Origin: Variovorax sp. KBW07
GTDB lineage: Bacteria; Pseudomonadota; Gammaproteobacteria; Burkholderiales; Burkholderiaceae_C
Reading direction: 5' to 3'
NCBI RefSeq assembly: GCF_003852515.1
Contig: NZ_QAJK01000129.1
Coordinates: 1 to 33,824, forward strand
Length of the DNA: 33,824 nucleotides
Positions 1-6,979 of this stretch are shown here, in pieces; the stretch's first letter is position 1, and each line of letters opens with the position of its first letter. Below the pieces are notes generated by a model. It did not search any database and was not told where the DNA came from. It saw only the letters and a program-made list of their open reading frames with translations. The translations under genes were made by a program, and so were the position numbers.

Positions 1-4
1 CCAG

Positions 5-96
5 GTGCGCAGGGCATCGGGTGCTTCCCGCAGCGAAATAAAGGAGGAGCGAAGCGGGGGACATTCGCGGAGGGAAGTACCCGGTGTCCTGTGCAC
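5..96 (+). repeat. Long imperfect hairpin with a Shine-Dalgarno-like loop
   Basis: Two 33-nt arms (5-37 and 64-96) pair across a 26-nt loop. I count 27 Watson-Crick pairs, four G-U pairs (9/92, 14/87, 17/84, 23/78) and two G-A mismatches (30/71, 32/69). All four wobbles are G-U only if the plus strand is the RNA; on the minus strand they would be A-C mismatches, so a plus-strand transcript is favoured. The loop contains AAAGGAGGAG. The element ends 67 bases before the start of the first gene. It could be a 5' leader structure, the transcription end of a gene left of the window, or a copy of a dispersed repeat. A single copy cannot decide. Confidence 0.55.
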
Positions 97-163
97 GCAC
101 AACGAACATGCCCCCTGCACAAGCGGCCACAAGACAAGCGCACAACCTGAGAAGATCCACCAG

Positions 164-937
164 ATGACTCCCTCCCAGACCGCACTCACAGACGCATTGG
201 TCGCCGCGCGCCGTGGCAACCGCACCCTCGACGCCTCGCCGTGGAGCGACACGCTCGGCAGCGATACGCAAGCCTACGAAGTACAGGACGCCGTTGCGGC
301 AGCTCTGGGCTGGTTCGACAACAGCGCCCTGCCCCACACCTGGAAATCCGGTGGCGGCTCGCGCAGCGCGACGCTCACGCATGCACCGCTGCCGCCCGTG
401 GGTGTGCGGCAAAGCCCGGCGGACTTCCGCGACCTCGTGTTCCACACACCCGGCATCGAAGCCGAAATCGCATTGCGGCTCGGGCGCGATGTCACGCCCG
501 CGCAAGCCGCCGCGCTCGACCACGACGACGCCCCGTCGCTTGTCGATGCCATGGCTGTCTCCGTCGAAGTCGTCGATGCGCGTTGGCAAGACCTGGCGGC
601 CACGCCTGCCCTGCTCCGCCTCGCTGATTCGCAGGTGCATGGTGCATTGGTGCTCGGCGAATGGCGGCCCTACGCTGCTGTCGACTGGGCCTCGCAACGC
701 TGCGAGGCCAAGGTCGGCGATGCGGCGGAAACCGTGGTGCGCGTCGGCACGCATCCGTTGGCCGATCCGGCGTGGCTGCTGCCGATCTGGCTGCGCCACC
801 TCACGCGCCACGGCCAGACGGTGCCGGCCGGTACCGTCGTCACGACCGGCTCGTGGGTCGGCGTGCTGCCGTGCCGCCGGGGCGATCAGGTGACGGCGGA
901 ATTTCCGGGGATCGGCGCCGTGCGCTTGAGCGTGTAG
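164..937 (+). CDS. Fumarylacetoacetase-fold hydratase (2-keto-4-pentenoate hydratase-like)
   Basis: This encodes a 257-residue cytosolic protein of the hydratase/decarboxylase branch of the FAH superfamily, whose members act on 2-oxo-dienoates in meta-cleavage pathways. The metal-site pattern is visible: E99-x-E101 in GIEAEIALRLG and E135 in VSVEVVDAR, as expected for a Mg2+/Mn2+ centre. The segment TGSWVGVLPCRRGDQVTAEFPG near the C-terminus matches the family's closing motif. The ATG at 164 was chosen because the family alignment begins there; the reading frame is open further upstream but runs through the hairpin at 5-96. The Shine-Dalgarno is weak (GAGAAG). The last 52 bases overlap the end of the convergent LysR gene. 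No other meta-cleavage gene is in view, so the substrate is unknown. Confidence 0.85.
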   Translation: MTPSQTALTDALVAARRGNRTLDASPWSDTLGSDTQAYEVQDAVAAALGWFDNSALPHTWKSGGGSRSATLTHAPLPPVGVRQSPADFRDLVFHTPGIEAEIALRLGRDVTPAQAAALDHDDAPSLVDAMAVSVEVVDARWQDLAATPALLRLADSQVHGALVLGEWRPYAAVDWASQRCEAKVGDAAETVVRVGTHPLADPAWLLPIWLRHLTRHGQTVPAGTVVTTGSWVGVLPCRRGDQVTAEFPGIGAVRLSV

Positions 938-1848
938 CGCCCGCCGCCCACGCCCGAGCACGCCACCAGGAAGTCGAGCACCGCGCGCACCCGCGCCGGC
1001 AGCGTGCCGGCCTTGCCGATGTACACCGCGTGGATCGGCTCGATCTCGCCGGGGTTGAACTCATCGAGCAAAGGCACCAGCCGGCCCGCGTCGATGTCGT
1101 GCTGCACGTGGTACAGCGACAGCCGCGCCACGCCAGCCCCCGCGATGGCAAGGTGCCGCAGGGTTTCGCCGTCGCCCGCGCGCACCGGGCCGACCACGGG
1201 CAGCGTGATCATCCGGCCATCCACGCGCAGCGGCCAGTCGGGCGCGTTGCGCCGGTAGCTCCAGCCCAGGCGGTTGTGCGCCTCCAGCTCCTGCGGGGTG
1301 CGCGGCGTGCCGTATTTCTTCAGGTAGGCGGGCGCGGCCACGATGGCCTGGCTGGTCTCGCCGAGTCGGCGCGCCACCAGGTCGGACGACGGCAGCTGGC
1401 CCCAGCGGATGGCGATGTCGGCGCGCTCGTCCATCAGGTCGACGATGCGGTCGGTCAGCGCAATGTCGAGCGTGATCTGTGGATGCATTTCGAGCAGGCG
1501 CGGCACCAGCGGCACCAGCTTGTGCTGCCCGAAAGACACACTGGCGTTGATGCTCACGCGCCCGCGCGGCGCGGCACCGGCCGCCGCGCAACGCTCGGCC
1601 TCGTCCATGTCGGCCAGCACCCGCGTGCTGCGCTCGTAGAAGTGAAGCCCTTCGGGCGTGAGCTGCAGCTTGCGCGTGGACCGGTGCACCAGCTGGATGC
1701 CCAGCCGCAGCTCGAGCCGCGCCACCAGCTTGCTGACGGCCGAGGGCGTCATGCCCAGCAGGCGCGCGGCGGCCGAAAAGCCGCCCGACTCGACCACCTG
1801 CACGAAGGCTTCCATTTCGCCGGAGCGGTTGACGTCGATGCGTGGCAT
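886..1848 (-). CDS. LysR-family transcriptional regulator
   Basis: This 320-residue protein has the LysR layout: an N-terminal winged helix-turn-helix (about residues 10-68, with GFSAAARLLGMTPSAVSKLV as the recognition region) and a periplasmic-binding-protein-like effector domain (about 95-300). The sequence resembles the DNA-binding and sensor arrangement of the large CrgA/DsdC-like subgroup. It is divergent from an MFS pump, and a 21-bp palindrome lies between them at 1881-1901. The usual role would be control of that pump and of itself; this is inferred from position. Its 3' end overlaps the hydratase gene by 52 bases, tail to tail. The effector is unknown. Confidence 0.93.
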   Translation of the reverse strand: MPRIDVNRSGEMEAFVQVVESGGFSAAARLLGMTPSAVSKLVARLELRLGIQLVHRSTRKLQLTPEGLHFYERSTRVLADMDEAERCAAAGAAPRGRVSINASVSFGQHKLVPLVPRLLEMHPQITLDIALTDRIVDLMDERADIAIRWGQLPSSDLVARRLGETSQAIVAAPAYLKKYGTPRTPQELEAHNRLGWSYRRNAPDWPLRVDGRMITLPVVGPVRAGDGETLRHLAIAGAGVARLSLYHVQHDIDAGRLVPLLDEFNPGEIEPIHAVYIGKAGTLPARVRAVLDFLVACSGVGGGRYTLKRTAPIPGNSAVT

Positions 1849-1880
1849 GGCGGGATCGTCCTCTTTTCTCTGGGCACCAG

Positions 1881-1901
1881 CTTGTGACTTGAACTCACAA
1901 G
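1881..1901. promoter_or_regulatory. Candidate LysR operator
   Basis: A perfect inverted repeat, CTTGTGA-N7-TCACAAG, lies in the 112-bp gap between the divergent LysR and MFS genes. It contains the T-N11-A core typical of LysR binding sites. A further half-site-like CTTGTAC follows at 1904-1910. The site is 33 bp from the LysR start and about 60 bp from the MFS start. Confidence 0.5.
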
Positions 1902-1960
1902 TGCTTGTACGAGCGGCATTCTAGTCATCGAAGGCGAATGTCCGCACAGTACAGGGCATC

Positions 1961-3154
1961 ATGCCAATAGCTCTACTCGCCCTCACCGCCGGTGCCTTCG
2001 GAATAGGCACCACCGAATTCGTCATCATGGGCCTGCTGATGCAGGTCTCGACGGACCTTCACGTCACCATCACGGCCGCCGGCCTGCTGATTTCGGGCTA
2101 TGCGCTCGGCGTCGCGGTCGGCGCTCCGGTGCTCACCATTGCCACCCGCAAGCTGCCGCGCAAGACGGTACTGCTCGCGCTGATGGCGGTCTTCACGCTG
2201 GGCAACCTGGCCTGCGCGCTGGCACCCAACTACGAGATGCTGATGGCCGCGCGCGTTCTTACCTCGCTGGCGCACGGCACCTTCTTCGGCGTGGGCTCGG
2301 TGGTGGCCACCGGCCTTGTGGCGCCCGACAAGCGCGCCTCGGCCATCGCCATCATGTTCACCGGCATGACCGCCGCCACGCTGCTGGGCGTGCCGGCCGG
2401 CGCATGGCTCGGCCTGCACTTCGGCTGGCGCGCGGCCTTCTGGGCCGTGACGCTGATCGGCATGCTGGCCTTCCTGGTGCTTGCCGTGTTCGTGCCCCGC
2501 GTCAAGGGCGAAACCCGCCCCGCCCCGCTGCGCGAGGAACTCGCGGTGCTGGCCCGTCCGCAGGTGCTGCTCGGCCTGGCGATGACGGTGCTCGGCTTTG
2601 CCGGCGTGTTCGTGGTGTTCACCTACATCCAGCCGCTGCTGACGCAGGTCACGGGCTTGAGCGAATCGGCCGTGTCGCCGATCCTGCTGGTGTTCGGCGG
2701 CGGGCTGGCCGTCGGCAACATCCTGGGCGGCAAGCTGGCCGACCGTGCGCCGATGGCCGCCGTGCTCGGCACGCTGGTGGCGCTGGCCGTGGTGCTCGGC
2801 GCGATGCAGTTCACCATCGGCACGCCGTTCACCGCGGTGGTGTTCGTCGGCCTGCTGGGCGTGGCCTCGTTCGCCACCGTGGCGCCGATGCAGCTGCGGG
2901 TGCTCGAGAAGGCTTCGGGGGCGGGCCAGAACCTGGCGTCGAGCCTGAACATCGCGGCCTTCAACCTTGGCAACGCGCTCGGCGCCTGGGTCGGCGGCGT
3001 GGTGATTGACCACGGCCCGGGGCTGCGCGCGCTGGGCTGGGTGGCGGCGCTGCTGACGCTCGTGGGCCTGGCCATCGCGCTGTGGAGCCGCTCGCTCGAC
3101 AAGCGCGAAACGCCGCTCCGCCCGCCGGTGGATTGCGCTTCGGCGCGGGCCTGA
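1961..3154 (+). CDS. MFS transporter, DHA1 (AraJ/drug-efflux-like)
   Basis: This is a 397-residue inner-membrane protein with the 12 hydrophobic helices of the major facilitator superfamily. The N-terminal run LALTAGAFGIGTTEFVIMGL is characteristic of the DHA1 arabinose-efflux/chloramphenicol-resistance branch (AraJ, YdhP, CmlA-like). The loop with RKLPRKTVLL between helices 2 and 3 corresponds to MFS motif A. Proton-driven export of a small molecule is expected; the substrate cannot be read from sequence. The ATG at 1961 follows CAGGGCATC, a modest ribosome site. Control by the divergent LysR protein is likely. Confidence 0.9.
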   Translation: MPIALLALTAGAFGIGTTEFVIMGLLMQVSTDLHVTITAAGLLISGYALGVAVGAPVLTIATRKLPRKTVLLALMAVFTLGNLACALAPNYEMLMAARVLTSLAHGTFFGVGSVVATGLVAPDKRASAIAIMFTGMTAATLLGVPAGAWLGLHFGWRAAFWAVTLIGMLAFLVLAVFVPRVKGETRPAPLREELAVLARPQVLLGLAMTVLGFAGVFVVFTYIQPLLTQVTGLSESAVSPILLVFGGGLAVGNILGGKLADRAPMAAVLGTLVALAVVLGAMQFTIGTPFTAVVFVGLLGVASFATVAPMQLRVLEKASGAGQNLASSLNIAAFNLGNALGAWVGGVVIDHGPGLRALGWVAALLTLVGLAIALWSRSLDKRETPLRPPVDCASARA

Positions 3155-3178
3155 AGCGCGGCGCAAAAACGTTGCGGC

Positions 3179-4612
3179 TCAGGCGCCGTTGGCCCGCCAG
3201 TTCCCGTGAAAGCCAAAAGGCACGCGGTGCGGCAGGCGGGCCACCGCCACCGGCGCGGCATCCAGCGCCTGTGCATCGAACGCCAGCAGGTCGCTGCGGT
3301 TTTCTTTCTCTCTCCAGGCGACGGCCAGCAACCAGCCCTCGCCTTCCCGCGCATCCGCATGGCGCGGCACGAACACCGGCTCCGAGAACACATCGCCCGC
3401 CGGCAGCGTGTGGATGCGGCGTTCGCCGGTATTGAAATCGAAGCAGGCCAGGCTGTCGAACAGAACGCTTTCGGCATCGTTCCTGGCCCGCGCCACCGAA
3501 TGGCAGGTGTAGAAACCGTAGCGGTTGCGGCGCCCGGCAAAGCGGTCGTCGATGCGCGGGAACTCCGCCACCAGGTCATCGAGGTACTCGCGCTGGAAGC
3601 CCGTGCCATCGCCGGCCATGTCGAAGGTCCAGCGGCACAGCCGCGCGGCCATGGCGTGCGGATCGCCGGGCCGGCCCTCGGCATCGGGCAGGCCCGGCGC
3701 GGAGCCGGACTGCATCACGCAGGCCACGATGGCATCGCCGTCGTCCCAGGCGTTCATCACGTGGAAGACGTGGCACGCATCGGTGTCGAACCAGCGCATC
3801 GTTTCCACAGCCGCGCCGCGCCGCATCACGCCCACATGCGTCCGCTTGCCGGCCTCCCAGGCCAGCAACGGCTTGCCCTGCATCGCGCGCTCCACGCTGG
3901 TCGTGAGCGGCATGACCGGAAACAGCACATGCCCGCGCGTGACCATGAAGTCGTGCGCCATGCTGGCATAGGGTGCGTCGAAGGCCTGCAGTTGCGTGAC
4001 TTCGCACCCCGCATCCATCACGCCGTAGAGCATGCCCGGCGTGCCGGGTCCATCGGGCGAATAGGCGAAGAAGTGCAGTTCGCCGCTCTCGGGGTCGAGC
4101 TTCGGGTGCGCTGTGCAGCGGCTGGTGATGCGGTCGCCAAAACTCTGGTGCCCTTTCGACGCCAGCGTGTGCGCGTCAAGCTCGAAGGGCTGGTGCGATT
4201 CTTCCAGCGCGAACAGCCTGCCGCCGTGCCACAGCATGCTGGTGTTGGCCGTGCCGCCGTTGCGGCCGTGTGCCACCGGATCGCTGGTGGCCGGATTGCC
4301 GAAGGTGCCGAACAGCGCGCGCCCGGCCTCGTGCTCCATCTGCCACTTGGGCGTGCGCGCCCAGCGGTTGCTGTACGACACCTTGCCGCCGGCAACATGA
4401 AAGGCGTGCACCATGCCGTCGCCCGAAAACCAGTGGTAGTTGTCGTCGCGCGGGGCGTACCGCGGGCTGGGGCCCACGCGGTAAAGGGTGCCCGAGAGTT
4501 CCGGCGGAAATGTGCCGGTCGTTTCGAGCGCCGCAATGTCGTGCTCCTCGGTCAGCGGTGCGTAGTTGCCGGTGAAGAAATGGGCGTTGGCCGCCCGGGT
4601 CGTGGGATTCAA
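3179..4612 (-). CDS. Carotenoid oxygenase (RPE65/CCD family)
   Basis: This 477-residue protein belongs to the non-haem iron carotenoid/stilbene cleavage dioxygenases. The four histidine iron ligands are all identifiable: H169 (TAHPKLDP), H220 (MAHDFMVT), H284 (HVFHVMNAWDDGD) and H469 in the C-terminal FGFHGNW. Length is normal for bacterial members. The start is a TTG at 4612, preceded by GAGGA seven bases away; the frame stays open upstream but would then run through the MerR gene. It lies 20 bp downstream of that MerR gene and is almost certainly co-transcribed. No carotenoid biosynthesis gene is near, so an aromatic alkene (lignostilbene-type) or apocarotenoid substrate is equally possible. 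Confidence 0.92.
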   Translation of the reverse strand: MNPTTRAANAHFFTGNYAPLTEEHDIAALETTGTFPPELSGTLYRVGPSPRYAPRDDNYHWFSGDGMVHAFHVAGGKVSYSNRWARTPKWQMEHEAGRALFGTFGNPATSDPVAHGRNGGTANTSMLWHGGRLFALEESHQPFELDAHTLASKGHQSFGDRITSRCTAHPKLDPESGELHFFAYSPDGPGTPGMLYGVMDAGCEVTQLQAFDAPYASMAHDFMVTRGHVLFPVMPLTTSVERAMQGKPLLAWEAGKRTHVGVMRRGAAVETMRWFDTDACHVFHVMNAWDDGDAIVACVMQSGSAPGLPDAEGRPGDPHAMAARLCRWTFDMAGDGTGFQREYLDDLVAEFPRIDDRFAGRRNRYGFYTCHSVARARNDAESVLFDSLACFDFNTGERRIHTLPAGDVFSEPVFVPRHADAREGEGWLLAVAWREKENRSDLLAFDAQALDAAPVAVARLPHRVPFGFHGNWRANGA

Positions 4613-4632
4613 GTTTTTCCTCGGGTTTCTGT

Positions 4633-5679
4633 CTATCGAATGGATTCGGGTGCCGCGTCGAGCGAATCGATGGCCTGCTGCACATAGGCGGCCAGCGCCG
4701 CGTCGATGCCCGAGCCCGCGCGCAAGGCGGGCTCGTTGTTGAAGGCCGCCTGCAGCTTCGACTGCAATGCCGCGTCGCCGCCGGCCTTGGCCAGCGACAG
4801 CGCCTGCCACTGGCGGGCCAGCGCCCGCATGTCGGCGCCGCCCGGCGCCGCGCCTTGCAGCAACTGTTGGCGCACTTCAGCGATGAGGGGCGGCCAGGCA
4901 TCGGTCTGGGCAACGTAGTGGGCTCGCAGCGTCGCCATCTCTTCGGCGGTGCAGTACGGGGCGTACAGCTGCAGGCGCCCATAGGCCATGGCGTGCGAGA
5001 TGTAGCTCATGCCGGCCCGGTCGATGCCGGTCATCGAGTGCAGTGCGCGCTCGTTCCAGTGCATGGTGTAGAGCTTGATGAGCAGGCCTTCGTCGCCACC
5101 GGCTTCTTCGAGCAGCAACGCGATCCATCGCTGGGCGAGGGCTTGCGCTTGCGGGCTCTCGGGCGATGCACCGGATGCCAGCAGCCCGTGGAGCGTGGCG
5201 GTCAGCGCGGCCCGCTCGGGTGCGATCGCGTCAGCGAAACCGTCGCGCTGCGCCTGCATCTGGTGGAGTTCGTCGTCGCTGAAATACTTGGCGCCCGCCA
5301 CCATGCTTTCGAGCGCGACCAGCCAGTCGTCGACCGCCGGCTCTTCGCTGGCCTTCAATTGCGCCTGCAGCGCCAGCAGGTGCGTGCGCAGCGCCGTGGC
5401 CTGCCTGATCTCGCGGTCGAGCTGCGTCACCTGTTGCGCAACGACTTCCGACAGCCCGTTCGCCGCGTTGTCGAGCAGGCCCTGGATCTCGGCCAGCGAC
5501 AGGTCGAGCCGCCGCAGCGCCTGGATCCGGTACAGCCGCGCGATGTCCTGGCGGTCGTACAGGCGGTAGCCGCCGACCGAGCGGCCGGACGGCACCAGCA
5601 GGCCGATGTCGCCGTAATGCCGCAGCGCACGCACCGTCAATCCGGTGCGCCGTGCGAGTTCGCCAATCTTCAGGAACAT
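4633..5679 (-). CDS. MerR-family regulator with two TipAS-like ligand domains
   Basis: This 348-residue protein starts with a MerR winged helix (residues 1-70: KIGELARRTGLTVRALRHYG, then GGYRLYD). A dimerisation coiled coil follows (about 75-115), then a helical C-terminal half. That half contains two related segments around WIALLLEEAGGDEGLLIKLY and WQALSLAKAGGDAALQSKLQ, each followed by an RA-x-GID-like stretch. I read this as a duplicated TipAS-type antibiotic/ligand-binding domain; most TipA relatives have one. It is the first gene of an operon with the carotenoid oxygenase, and its promoter has the 19-bp spacer that MerR proteins activate, so autoregulation is expected. Confidence 0.88.
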   Translation of the reverse strand: MFLKIGELARRTGLTVRALRHYGDIGLLVPSGRSVGGYRLYDRQDIARLYRIQALRRLDLSLAEIQGLLDNAANGLSEVVAQQVTQLDREIRQATALRTHLLALQAQLKASEEPAVDDWLVALESMVAGAKYFSDDELHQMQAQRDGFADAIAPERAALTATLHGLLASGASPESPQAQALAQRWIALLLEEAGGDEGLLIKLYTMHWNERALHSMTGIDRAGMSYISHAMAYGRLQLYAPYCTAEEMATLRAHYVAQTDAWPPLIAEVRQQLLQGAAPGGADMRALARQWQALSLAKAGGDAALQSKLQAAFNNEPALRAGSGIDAALAAYVQQAIDSLDAAPESIR

Positions 5680-5712
5680 GCGTTTTCTTCTCTCTGTCTC
5701 AAGGTTGAAGGC

Positions 5713-5743
5713 ATCGTAGGGTGTGACGTTGCGAGAGGGTCAA
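5713..5743 (-). promoter_or_regulatory. MerR-type promoter with 19-bp spacer
   Basis: On the minus strand TTGACC (5743-5738) and TACGAT (5718-5713) are separated by exactly 19 bp, the overlong spacer that MerR-family proteins correct by DNA distortion. Matches to the sigma-70 hexamers are 5/6 and 4/6. The -10 element ends 34 bases before the MerR start codon. The spacer begins CCCTC, as in many TipA/BmrR-type operators, but I do not see a clean dyad. Confidence 0.6.
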
Positions 5744-5819
5744 GCGGTCCCGCCGTTTTTCTTCGAGCAAACGCACGCGTGATAGAACTTCGCCCATGAT
5801 CAAGAAGACCCAGGAAAAA

Positions 5820-6941
5820 ATGCAGCTTCGCGACTTCGAGACCCCGGACCTCGCGGCGCTGCATCGCCTTCTCGCGGCCAGCGGCTGGTCGCACCGCATC
5901 GGCACCGAAGCCGATCTGGCCCGGCTGGTTGCGGCGTCGCAGCGCACCGCCGTTGCAGTGCGACCAAACGGCGACATCGTGGGCTTTGCCCGCGCCATCA
6001 CCGATGGCATGTCGAACGGCTACCTGTCGATGGTCGCGGTTGCCGAAAGCTTCAGGCGGCAAGGCGTGGGCCAGGCCCTTGTCGAGCGGATCGTCGCGGC
6101 CGATCCGCGCGTCACCTGGGTGCTGCGGGCCGGCCGCGATGGCGCCCCGGCGTTCTTCGGCAAGCTGGGGTTCACGGCATCGACGCTCGCGATGGAAAAG
6201 CCTCGGCAGGCGGGCGCCCTGCCGGCAACGCCTCCCGAAGAAAAGAAAGATCGCCGGCAAGCCTGGCACGACGGCTCGGCCATCTGCCTCATCGCCGTGG
6301 GCGCGCATGGCGATCCGCTCGACCTGAACGCGGCCGAGGTCAAGGCACTGATCGAGCGGCTTGAAGAATGCCTGCAAGCGGAAGACCCGGGCGAACCGGC
6401 CGTTCCTGCACGCCCGCAAATTTCCGTGCGCTCCGCCGTCGAGGCCGACGCGCACACGCTGGCCGCGCTCGCCATCCAGGTGTGGCTCGGCACCTACGCC
6501 ACCGAAGGCGTGAACGACCTGCTCGCGCGCTATGTGCTCGAAACATTCACCCCGGCGAAGTTCGCCGGGTGGGTGAAAGACGCCGACGCCTGCCTGCTCG
6601 TGGCCGAGGTCGACGAGCACCTCGTCGGCTATGCGCTGTTGCGCTTCGGTGCCATGCAGCCACTGGTTTCCGAGGCTGGGGCGGAGCTCTGCACGCTCTA
6701 TGTGCAGGAGCCGTTCACCGGCGCCGGGGTCGGCTCGGCACTGCTTTCAAAGGCTGTCTCTTCGGTCCGCGAACGCACGGGCACCGACGCGCTCTGGCTG
6801 TCGGTCAACGTCAAGAACCGCAGGGCCTGTGGCTTCTACGAGAAGCACGGCTTTGCAGAAAAGGGTCGCACCCATTTCGTTCTGGGCGAAGGCCGCCACG
6901 AGAACCTTGTGCTGGCGCTGCTTCCTCCCATCGAAGCCTGA
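5820..6941 (+). CDS. Tandem GNAT-family acetyltransferase
   Basis: Two complete GNAT N-acetyltransferase domains lie in one chain. The first covers about residues 1-135, with acetyl-CoA loop FRRQGVGQAL and a terminal FFGKLGF. The second covers about 200-370, with loop FTGAGVGSALL followed by NVKNRRACGFYEKHGF. The linker (about 140-195) is charged and proline-containing. The ATG at 5820 is preferred: AGGA lies four bases before it and the GNAT fold begins immediately; an in-frame ATG at 5796 lacks a ribosome site. The closest types are the amine/aminoglycoside or peptide-alanine acetyltransferase subfamilies; the substrate is unknown. It is divergent from the MerR operon and may share its control. 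Confidence 0.88.
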   Translation: MQLRDFETPDLAALHRLLAASGWSHRIGTEADLARLVAASQRTAVAVRPNGDIVGFARAITDGMSNGYLSMVAVAESFRRQGVGQALVERIVAADPRVTWVLRAGRDGAPAFFGKLGFTASTLAMEKPRQAGALPATPPEEKKDRRQAWHDGSAICLIAVGAHGDPLDLNAAEVKALIERLEECLQAEDPGEPAVPARPQISVRSAVEADAHTLAALAIQVWLGTYATEGVNDLLARYVLETFTPAKFAGWVKDADACLLVAEVDEHLVGYALLRFGAMQPLVSEAGAELCTLYVQEPFTGAGVGSALLSKAVSSVRERTGTDALWLSVNVKNRRACGFYEKHGFAEKGRTHFVLGEGRHENLVLALLPPIEA

Positions 6942-6943
6942 GC

Positions 6944-6965
6944 GAACCCGGGTCGCCCCGGGTTC
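6944..6965. terminator. Hairpin between convergent genes
   Basis: A perfect 9-bp stem, GAACCCGGG-TCGC-CCCGGGTTC, sits three bases after the acetyltransferase stop codon and 14 bases from the end of the convergent cyclase gene. There is no T-tract on either side, so it may serve as a bidirectional 3'-end stabiliser or a Rho-assisted end rather than a classical intrinsic terminator. Confidence 0.55.
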
Positions 6966-6979
6966 CGGCAAACCCGCCG

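Noticed and set aside
3155-3178. Possible terminator between the MFS and carotenoid oxygenase genes
   Set aside because: Only a five-bp stem (CGCAA...TTGCG) with no T-tract could be drawn.
6944-6965. Hairpin as an attachment site or mobile-element end
   Set aside because: It is a short stem between convergent genes with no second copy, integrase or transposase nearby; a transcription-end role is simpler.
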